From Alentia gelatinosa (lineage: Eukaryota; Annelida; Polychaeta; Phyllodocida; Polynoidae): DNA of 64,000 bases. Position 1 is the first letter of the stretch. Every line of letters starts with the position of its first letter. Under the pieces are notes generated by a model. It saw nothing but the letters and a program-made list of their open reading frames with translations, had not been told where the DNA came from and did no database searches. Both the position numbers and the translations under genes were made by a program. Positions 56,191 through 64,000 of the stretch are shown here, piece after piece. The stretch spans positions 178,197,263 to 178,261,262 of the forward strand of contig OX465579.1 in NCBI GenBank assembly GCA_950022655.1, in the 5' to 3' direction.

Positions 56191-56534
56191 CGGTGTTTGA
56201 GTGAAGGTGTCTCCGTCTGTCTGTAAGGAGCTGCAGGCCCGGGAGGTGACCCCGACACTCCCCTGTAAGCTCCCCGCCCGTCTCACGCCTCCAGGCGGGA
56301 CCCTGGAGGCGTGAGGCGGCCTGTAATGACCGCTCCGCTCCCCCGGAGGACCCTCAGCGGGCGGGGTGCGGGGGACGGGGAGGGGTGGTCCAGGACAGGG
56401 TGGTGCGGCATATGGCGCCATCATGGAACCACAGAGCCACAAATCATACTAAAAGAGGGAGATGCTCTATCGTCCCCCATTACCGTCCAACTTCCACGTA
56501 TTATCTCACCCCGGGTATTTTTGTCCCATAAGCT
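56191..56534. other. CpG-rich unique sequence with a short palindrome
   Basis: TCACGCCTCCAGG (56282) and CCTGGAGGCGTGA (56302) form a perfect hairpin with a short loop. No gene. Confidence 0.5.
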
Positions 56535-56770
56535 TTAAGTCATATCCTACAATTCAGGCCAATTTACATTTGAAATGTACAGGAATGTGTGATTTTTTCA
56601 ATTCTTTAGAAAATAAGGGTTAGATGCATAGTACTATACATCTTCTATATTCTGTGAATGTTTGAGTATGTAAAATACAACTTTTTAGAATTTCTATATA
56701 ATTTTTCTTTTATAAAATTATCATAATATTGATCTCTAATTTAAAAAACTACACCGTTAGTTAGATACGT
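56535..56770 (+). mobile_element. Dispersed repeat family T, copy 3 (truncated)
   Basis: CATATCCTACAATTCAGGCC, AACTTTTTAGAATTTCTATA and TATCATAATATTGATCT parallel copy 2 at 47.7-48.1 kb. Confidence 0.6.
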
Positions 56771-56999
56771 ACTCTTTGTTCTTTTGGTTTGATCTCGGCT
56801 GTAACCTCTTCCATATCACACCACATGGAACTCATGGAGATTAATGACTTTGCCAAAAATTGTTTCTTTCTCCTTAATTACTAAGCTCCAAACCCAATAT
56901 TTTGTCCCTTGCCACCCACCACAGTCACTACTAAATATCCCATCACATCACTATGTCCCCTGCCACCCACTGCTTAACCTTCTTAACCAGGGTGGGTGT
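56771..56999. other. Unique sequence
   Basis: No gene recognised. Confidence 0.4.
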
Positions 57000-57715
57000 T
57001 AGGGCAGGGCAGGTGTTAAAGCAGGGTAGGTGTTAAAGCAGGGTAGGTGTTAAAGCAGGGTAGGTGTTAAAGCAGGGTAGGTGTTAAAGCAGGGTAGGTG
57101 TTTAAGCTGGGTAGGTGTGTAAATAGTGTGTGTGTGTTGGCAGGGTGGGTGTGTGGGCAGGGTTGGTGTTAGGGCAAGGTAGGTGTGAGGGCAAGGTAGG
57201 TGTGAGGGCAGGTAGGGTATGAGGGCAGGGTTCGTGTTAAAGCAGGGTAGGTGTGTTGACAGGGAACGTGTGTGGGCGTGGGCAGGGTGGGTGTTAGGGC
57301 AAGGTAGGTGTGAGGGCAAGGTAGGTGTGAGGGCAGGTAGGGTGTGTGGGCAGGGTGGGTGCTAGGGCAATGTAGGTGTGTCAGTTTGGTGGGTGTGAGG
57401 GCAGGGGAGGTGTGTTCATATGGTAGGGGTTAAAGCAGGGTAGGTGTTAAAGCAGGGTAGGTGTTAAAGCAGGGTAGGTGTTAAAGCAGGGCAGGTGTTA
57501 AAGCAGGGCAGGTGTTAAAGCAGGGCAGGGGATAAAGCAGGGTATAGGTTTTAAAGCAGGGTATAGGTGTTAAAGCAGGGTATAGGTGTTAAAGCAGGGT
57601 AGGTGTTAAAGCAGGGCAGGTGTTGAAGCAGGGTAGGTGTTAAAGCAGGGTAGGTGTTAAAGCAGGGTAGGTGTTAAAGTAAGGGTAGGTGTTAAAGTAA
57701 GGGTAGGTGTGTGGA
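57000..57715. repeat. 17-bp array TAGGTGTTAAAGCAGGG
   Basis: About 40 units. Regular at the two ends, diverged (GTGTGAGGGCAAGGTAG) at 57110-57420. Confidence 0.95.
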
Positions 57716-57999
57716 CAGAGTGGTGTGAGCCTGCACAACCAGGCCCGGTACCAGGCGGCCTGCAGGCAGGAAGGTGGCGGGGTGCATGGTGACCCCCATT
57801 TATCGCTGGTGATCGGATTTGGAGGACGACGATTTGTGGTCGTGTCGACAGTGAGATGAGAGCACCGTCCGCCATCCGCTGCCCGCACGGCCCGAGGTGA
57901 ACGGCGCCGGGCACGACAGCCGTCATATAAAGGGACGGTGGAGTGTTAGCCTCGGGTCGGTGTCAGGAGTTTACAGATATCAGGGTTTTGGTCCTGTCC
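57716..57999. other. GC-rich unique spacer
   Basis: No gene recognised. Confidence 0.4.
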
Positions 58000-59010
58000 A
58001 GCCCTGACCCGACCTCCCGTACTCCACACAGCTCTAACTGCAACCAACCCCGACCAGCCCAGGCCCGCCCACTAGGCCTTAACATGCTCTGGATAGCACA
58101 GCCCAGTCCACTCATCCCTAACATGCCCCGACTAGCCCAGCCCAGCCCAGCCCAGCCCTGTCCGATCAGCCTTAACCTACTGCGACCAGCCCAGCCTACT
58201 TAGCACTAACAATCCCTGGACAGCACAGCCCAGTCCACTCAGCCTAAACCTACTGCGACCAGCCCAGCGCAGCCCACTCAGTAAAAAATACCTGCCCCGG
58301 CTAGTTCAGCCCTGCCGGATCAGCCTTAACCTACTGCGACCAGCCCAGCCTACTTAGCATTAACGAGCCCTGGACAGCACAGCCCAGTCCACTCAGCCCT
58401 AACATGCCCCGACTAGCCCAGCCCACTCAGCCCTAACATGCCCAACCAGCCCAGCCCAGCCCACTCAGTAAAAAATACCTGCCCCGGCTAGTTCAGCCCT
58501 GCCTTATCAGCCTAAACCTACTGCAACCAGCCCAGCCTACTTAGCATTAACATGCCCTGGACAGCCCAGCCCAGTCCACTCAGCCCTAACATGCCCCGAC
58601 TAGTCCAGCCCAGCCCACTCAGCAAAAACCTGCCCCGACCAGCCCAGTCCGACGCACTAAGCCTAAATCTGCCCCCACCAGCCAAGCCTGTCCACTAAAC
58701 CTAAACCTGCCCTGACCAGCCAAGCCTGTCCACTAAACCTAAACCTGCCCTGACCAGCCAAGCCTGTCCACTAAGCCTAAACCTGCCCTGACCAGCCAAG
58801 CCTGCCCACTAAGCCTAAACCTGCCCTGACCAGCCAAGCCTGTCCACTAAGCCTGAGCCTGCCCTGACCAGCCAAGCCTGTCCACTAAGCCTAAACCTGC
58901 CCTGACCAGCCAAGCCTGTCCACTAAGCCTAAACATGCCCTGACCAGCCAAGCCTGTCCACTAAGCCTAAACCTGCCCTGACCAGCCAAGCCTGTCCACT
59001 AAGCCTGAGC
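58000..59010. repeat. CAGCCCA-rich array turning into 38-bp units
   Basis: Irregular CAGCCCAGCCCACTCAGCC units to about 58650, then about nine near-identical 38-bp units with CCTGCCCTGACCAGCCAAGC and CTGTCCACTAAGCCTAAA. Confidence 0.95.
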
Positions 59011-60960
59011 CTACCCCATCCCGCCCTACCCTGCCCTGTAAGACACTACCCCACGCTTACACACCTCACCCCACCCCTCCACAGCTCACTCCACACCTCC
59101 ACAACTCACCCCACACCTCCACACCTCACCCCACACCTCCACACCTCAACCCACACCTCCACACCTCACCCCACACCTCCACAGCTCACCCCGCACCTCC
59201 ACAGCTCACCCCACACCTTTACACTTCACCCTACCCCTTTACATACTTCACCCAACCCCTCCACACCTCACCCCACGCCTCCACACCTCACCCCACACCT
59301 CCACACCTCACCCCACACCTCACCCAACACCTCCAAAGCTCACTCCACACCTCCACACCTCACCCCACACCTCCACAGCTCACCCCACACCTTCACACAT
59401 CACCCCACACCTCCACACCTCACCTCACACCTCCACACCTCACCCCACACCTCCACATCTCACCCCACACCTCCACACCTCACCCCACACCTCCACACCT
59501 CACCCACACCTCCACAGCTCACCCCACACCTCCACACCTCACCCCACACCTCCACACCTCACCCCACACCTCCACACCTCACCCCACACCTCCACACCTC
59601 ACCCCACACCTCCACACCTCACCCCACACCTCCACACCCCACCCTGCACCTCCACAGCTCACCCCACACCTTTACACTTCACCCTACCCCTTTACATACT
59701 TCACCCAACCCCTCCACACCTCACCCCACGCCTCCACACCTCACCCCACACCTCCACACCTCACCCCACACCTCACCCCACACCTCCACAGCTCACTCCA
59801 CACCTCCACACCTCACCCCACACCTCCACAGCTCACCCCACACCTCCACACCTCACCCCACACCTCCACACCTCACCCCACACCTCCACAGCTCACTCCA
59901 CACCTCCACACCTCACCCCACACCTCCACAGCTCACCCCACACCTCCACACCTCACCCCACACCTCCACACCTCACCCCACACCTCCACACCTCACCCCA
60001 CACCTCCACACCTCATCCCACACCTCCACACCTCACCCCACACCTCCACACCTCACCCCACACCTCCACACCTCACCCCACACCTCCACACCTCACCCCG
60101 CACCTCCACAGCTCACCCCACACCTTTACACTTCACCCTACCCCTTTACATACTTCACCCAACCCCTCCACACCTCACCCCACGCCTCCACACCTCACCC
60201 CACGCCTCCACACCTCACCCCACACCTCCACACCTCACCCCACACCTCACCCCACACCTCACCCCACACCTCCACAGCTCACTCCACACCTTCACACCTC
60301 ACCCCACACCTCCACAGCTCACCCCACACCTCCACACCTCACCCCACACCTCCACAGCTCACCCCACACCTCCACACCTCACCCCACACCTCCACACCTC
60401 ACCCCACACCTCCACACCTCCACACCTCACCCCGCACCTCCACACCTCACCCCGCACCTCCACAGCTCACCCTACCCCTTTACATACTTCACCCCACGCC
60501 TCCACACCTCACCCCACGCCTCCACACCTCACCCCACGCCTCCACACCTCACCCCACACCTCCACACCTCACCCCACACCTCACCCCACACCTCACCCCA
60601 CACCTCCACAGCTCACTCCACACCTTCACACCTCACCCCACACCTCCACAGCTCACCCCACACCTCCACACCTCACCCCACACCTCCACAGCTCACCCCA
60701 CACCTCCACACCTCACCCCACACCTCCACACCTCACCCCACACCTCCACAGCTCACCCCACACCTCCACACCTCACCCCACACCTCCACACCTCACCCAC
60801 ACCTCCACAGCTCACCCCACATCTCCACACCTCACCCCACACCTCCACACCTCACCCCACACTTCCACACCTCACCCCACACCTCCACACCTCACCCCAC
60901 ACCTCCACACCTCACCCCACACCTCCACACCTCACCCACACCTCCACACCTCACCCCACA
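59011..60960. repeat. 1.9-kb array of 20-bp units with a ~453-bp higher-order repeat
   Basis: Basic unit ACCTCCACACCTCACCCCAC. Marker units CACCTTTACACTTCACCCTA recur at 59215, 59668 and 60122, giving a higher-order period of 453-454 bases; a shortened fourth block starts near 60470. Confidence 0.95.
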
Positions 60961-61320
60961 ACATGTTCACACCTCACCCCTCCACCCTACCCCCCACCCG
61001 GCCTCACACCCCACCACTCAGCCCCGCGCTAATTCATTCTCTCACCACACCACTCTACACCTCACCCCACACCTCCACACCACACCCTTTTACATCCCAC
61101 ACCTCACCCCACATCACACCCCACCACTCAGCCCCGCGCTAATTCATTCTCTCATTTATCAACTCCTGTGTCCACCGCCGCGCCGCCTGGTGGCGCTAGC
61201 CGGAACCACACCGGAAGACGCCGCCTCCACTCCGCCCGCTGGTACCTAGCAAGCTCACGAGTGGGCAAATAGTTATCTGTTACGGGACCAGCGAAGTCTA
61301 CATGTGAGTGGCGCAGTCAG
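60961..61320. other. C-rich then unique sequence with a CTCF-like site
   Basis: A duplicated CACTCAGCCCCGCGCTAATT phrase occurs at about 61013 and 61131. The reverse complement of 61180-61193 is CCACCAGGCGGCGC, 13 of 14 to the CTCF core consensus, followed by CCGGAAGACG (ETS-like). Confidence 0.5.
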
Positions 61321-61344
61321 TGTGTGTGTGTGTGTGTGTGTGTG
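61321..61344. repeat. (TG)12
   Basis: Pure dinucleotide run. Confidence 0.97.
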
Positions 61345-61659
61345 GTTTGTCAGGAGATCCCGGAAAAATAGTCCTGTCCATAATGAGGTCGAATCATTAT
61401 GTACTTCGAAATAAGCTTTAAATATAATTAATTTACAAATTTATGTGGAGGAGTTTTTGATTTGGTCCTAGCCGAATAGACACCATAACACCCCTGACAT
61501 GTCCACATAGGGTTGGTGCCTTTCTTATAGGGAGCCAATAAAATGGTGAATAATTCGTCATACTACGTCTCTGCGCATGACCTATTTGTCAAGGACTACA
61601 ATTGTAGATGCCATTTTCACCAAACATCAATATGTTATCGATACACGACAATCGTTCTC
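61345..61659. other. Unique AT-rich sequence
   Basis: No gene recognised. Confidence 0.4.
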
Positions 61660-62075
61660 CTTATCCTACCCCTTATAAAAAGATATAATTGATTTAACAT
61701 AAGCAAATTTTATTTGGCGTGCCATGACATAAAGTAAAATTTTAGTACCTAGAGAAATAGAAAAATTGACCAATCAACAATCAAGAATTATCAACCTGTG
61801 TAAATTGTTCCGGCTGCAGAGCAGAAATTCCGACAGCTGTCAAACATGGATGGAATCAAGTCAGACTTTCCTAATATCATAAAGTCGTGGAGACGGGGGT
61901 AGGATAAATACGAAACCAAACTCGAGTTAGACTTGTCAGTGTCAGTGCCACTCTGGTCAGGTCTGTTCCTCACTACGCTCAGCTAACGCTTCGCACAGTA
62001 ATACACAACCTGCCCGTCGTGGCATAAACACTGACAAGTCTAACTCTCGTTTGGATTCTACTAAATATGCCTCTT
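61660..62075 (+). mobile_element. Foldback/TIR element, family R copy 4
   Basis: Starts TTATCCTACCCCTTATAAAA, has GGGGTAGGATAAATACGAAA at about 61896, then AACTCGAGTTAGACTTGTCA pairing with TGACAAGTCTAACTCTCGTT across the GGTCAGGTCTG/CAACCTGCCC inner arms. Confidence 0.8.
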
Positions 62076-62085
62076 CAGTGATACA

Positions 62086-62577
62086 GGGACCCGTTTAACA
62101 ATCTATGATCCAACGTGCAGACCCTGTTCTGTACGCCATAGAGACCCAGGGACGATGTGGTTCAACTTTATTCAACACTTATGGATGACCTTATGGACGG
62201 ATTAGTGAACAGACTTAAATATCATTATAGAGAAAACCAATGAAACTTTAGGATCAGAACTCGTATCCCATCGAGTTTGAATCGCATAGTAATTCACAAG
62301 GCGAAGCTGTGTGAATTACGTAGCCATTCAAACGAGATGTGATCGATCTCTGACCCTAAACCTGAATAGGTTTCTGAATGTATCTCACCCCTCACATTGA
62401 CTAAAGGGCTAACCTTTGTGACATAATCCCCGTTAAGTATTTTTGTTCTAAATACTCAATAGGCCTTAAGTACGACTACCCAATGTTAAGTCTATGGGGG
62501 AAATACCAGGGGTGAGATGATAAAGGATAACCCTTGTACGAGGTTCATGTACGAGCCTAGATTATTAAACGGGTCCC
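62086..62577. mobile_element. TIR element, family P copy 3 (complete)
   Basis: Left GGGACCCGTTTAACAATCTA is inverted at the right (62558-62577, one mismatch). The interior has the family P phrases CTGTACGCCATAGAGACCCA and TTCAACTTTATTCAACAC plus a palindrome (ATTCACAAGGCGAAGCTGTG centre) resembling those in family R. Confidence 0.8.
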
Positions 62578-62800
62578 CGGTCTCCTCAGTGCGGGCGACC
62601 CCCCCCACCTCACCCCCCTCTCTGCGCGTGCGCGTGAGAGGGACGCGCGGCCCGCGTTCCTCCAGACGCCGCCGGCGTCTCATCAACGTCCGCCCTCATC
62701 AGCGCCATTAGCGGCCACATTGAGAACGAGGCCAGTGGACGCGCGCATGCGCGGGCAGAGAAGTAGCGACGCGGGGGGTCGTGTCAGTCCGGTGTAAGGG
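62578..62800. promoter_or_regulatory. CpG island with two NRF1-type palindromes
   Basis: TGCGCGTGCGCG at 62623-62634 and CGCGCATGCGCG at 62742-62753 are both exact NRF1 consensus sites (YGCGCAYGCGCR, either strand), 119 bases apart. This is the typical content of a housekeeping-gene promoter, but no exon is recognised nearby. Confidence 0.45.
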
Positions 62801-62899
62801 GGGAGGAGAGGGGGGTGAAGGTTGTCCCTGCCCCACACGCCCTACAAAATACTGACACCAAGCAGAGGCTAACTCTCTAATGCCGTCCAGTGTGAGTGT

Positions 62900-62930
<31 letters not shown>

Positions 62931-63017
62931 GGCTGACACGCGTCCCATCCACACATGACCCAACCCCACATGTCCCTGACCCACACGTCCTGCAAACGTC
63001 ACGTTCCTATCCCTGAA
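62801..63017. repeat. (TG)n-(G)n tract and flank
   Basis: TG run 62891-62913 followed by about 18 G to 62932. No gene. Confidence 0.8.
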
Positions 63018-63440
63018 GACCCTGCCCCACCCCTGCCTGCCCCACCCCTGCCTGCCCCACCCCTGCCTGCCCCACCCCTCCCTGCCCAACCCCTCCCTGT
63101 CCAACCCCTCCCTGTCCCACCCCTCCCTGCCCAACCCCTCCCTGCCCCACACCTCCCTGCCCCACCCCTCCCTGTCCCACCCCTCCCTGCCCCACACCTC
63201 CCTGCCCAACCCCTCCCTGCCCCACCCCTTACTGCCCCACCCCTCCCTGCCCCACCCCTCTCTACCCCTTCCCTCTCTACCCCACCCCTCCCTGCCCCAC
63301 CCCTCCCTGCCCCACCCCTCCCTGCCCCAACCCTCCCTGCCCAACCCCTCCCTGCCCCACACCTCCCTGCCCCACCCCTCCCTGCCCCACCCCTCCCTGC
63401 CCCACCCCTCCCTGCCCCACCCCTCCCTGCCCCACCCACC
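63018..63440. repeat. 15-bp array CCTGCCCCACCCCTC, about 28 units
   Basis: Very regular. The period divisible by three opens five-residue repeat frames on both strands. A simple-sequence array. Confidence 0.97.
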
Positions 63441-63456
63441 CCTCTATACCCCACAC

Positions 63457-63914
63457 TTCCCTGGAAGTATAGCAGCAATTTTATTGTATCAAATGAAAGC
63501 TAAGACTTTGGCCATTCTAGATATGGTAGCCATTTTTCTTTAAATGTGTCCGTTTGACCTTTTATCAGAGGTCAAAGGTCATCAAATTCCAGAGGGTTTT
63601 GAAATAGAGACATATTTTGTCATTTATTCAAGAGTATTAAGTTGATTTCTTAGATAGTTGGTAAATATGTTGAGACACCATAGAGTCATCAGCTTTTGTT
63701 ACCATCTTGATTTCGACCAAGGTCAAGGTCACCAAATGGAATGTTTCCACCCAGAATTTCACCAATTTCCTATAAGGACTTACAATAATTTCTATAACTT
63801 GTTCTAATATGCCTGTATTTCAACTCAAATGATATATCTAGATACCCCCTTACTACCATATCTGGAATGGGCTTTCATTTGATACAATAAAATTGCTGCT
63901 ATACTTCCATGGAA
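63457..63914. mobile_element. 458-bp TIR element with highly conserved 40-bp ends
   Basis: The left end CTGGAAGTATAGCAGCAATT, then TTATTGTATCAAATGAAAGC, is inverted at the right with about one mismatch in 40. Homology continues inward (CCATTCTAGATATGGTAG). The interior carries AGGTCAAAGGTCA (63569-63581) and TCAAGGTCA (63723-63731). Non-coding; superfamily not assigned. Confidence 0.9.
63569..63581 (+). promoter_or_regulatory. DR1 nuclear-receptor element inside a TIR element
   Basis: AGGTCAAAGGTCA is two perfect AGGTCA half-sites with one spacer base, the consensus for HNF4/RXR-type receptors. Binding is inference. Confidence 0.4.
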
Positions 63915-64000
63915 CGAAACTCCTTAAATAACACGATTTCAGGGAACTAGTGAACACGGTAAGACAGGGGCAGTAGGTGTAGGGTAGGGTAGTAAGATTA

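Noticed and set aside
1..64000. tRNA, rRNA or snRNA genes
   Set aside because: No cloverleaf with GGTTCGAATCC-type T arm and no rRNA core was noticed by eye. A tRNAscan or Infernal run would decide.
1..64000. Telomeric TTAGGG or centromeric satellite identity for the arrays
   Set aside because: No TTAGGG runs; each array is local and differs in unit, unlike telomeres or one dominant satellite.

Overview
This is a non-coding stretch of an animal (metazoan) nuclear genome. The evidence is a spliced-gene exon of the nucleolar protein 4 (NOL4/NOL4L) family, a poly(A)-tailed LINE 3' end, pogo-like and piggyBac-like terminal-inverted-repeat elements, CpG-rich islands and many minisatellites. Nothing looks bacterial. 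The species cannot be fixed from the sequence. The mix of repeats and a CpG-rich, minisatellite-dense genome suggests a marine invertebrate such as a cephalochordate, hemichordate or lophotrochozoan, but that is inference.

One protein-coding exon is well supported: 39622-40131 on the minus strand. It encodes 170 residues and ends at a consensus splice donor. It carries the conserved N-terminal NOL4 domain behind a Ser/Thr/Ala-rich and poly-Gln leader. No later exon of this gene was recognised to its left, so positions 1-39621 may be first-intron sequence. The CpG-rich block 40.1-43.5 kb would then be its promoter side. A second protein-like piece, at 3973-4416 minus, is the C-terminal catalytic part of a tyrosine recombinase of Crypton/DIRS type, cut off at its 5' end. 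A third, at 27796-27897 plus, is the last 33 codons of a LINE reverse-transcriptase ORF, followed by its 3' UTR and poly(A).

Layout. 0-3.1 kb: minisatellites and a (CCCGCCG)n array. 3.1-6.3 kb: recombinase relic and more arrays. 6.5-13 kb: a 57-70 bp array with a GATAATAGAGG core, G-rich, 10-bp, 39-bp and 11-bp arrays. 13-16 kb: a small TIR element, an E-box/CRE island, an array built on CAGGACGGGG, an NRF1-type island. 16.8-21.7 kb: 28-bp, 40/74-bp and 19-bp arrays. 22-28 kb: mostly unique sequence with a foldback element, a CpG island, a nested pogo-like MITE and the LINE tail. 28-33 kb: arrays and nested TIR elements. 33-37.4 kb: unique DNA, a nuclear-receptor/E-box cluster and a piggyBac-like MITE. 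37.5-44.7 kb: CpG island complex with the NOL4-like exon, (GGGCGGC)n and a 1-kb pyrimidine tract. 44.7-49.3 kb: unique AT-rich DNA dense in dispersed repeats. 49.4-60.9 kb: almost continuous minisatellites, including one of 3.4 kb. 61-64 kb: CpG island and TIR elements.

Clear tandem arrays alone cover about two fifths of the window. The very long open frames in them (up to about 1450 codons, all three plus frames open at 50-54 kb) come from repeat units without stop codons and are not called as genes. The main biological interest is the set of unnamed dispersed TIR/foldback families (several in multiple copies, some nested), repeat families that recur at separate loci, and possible regulatory motifs carried by repeats.
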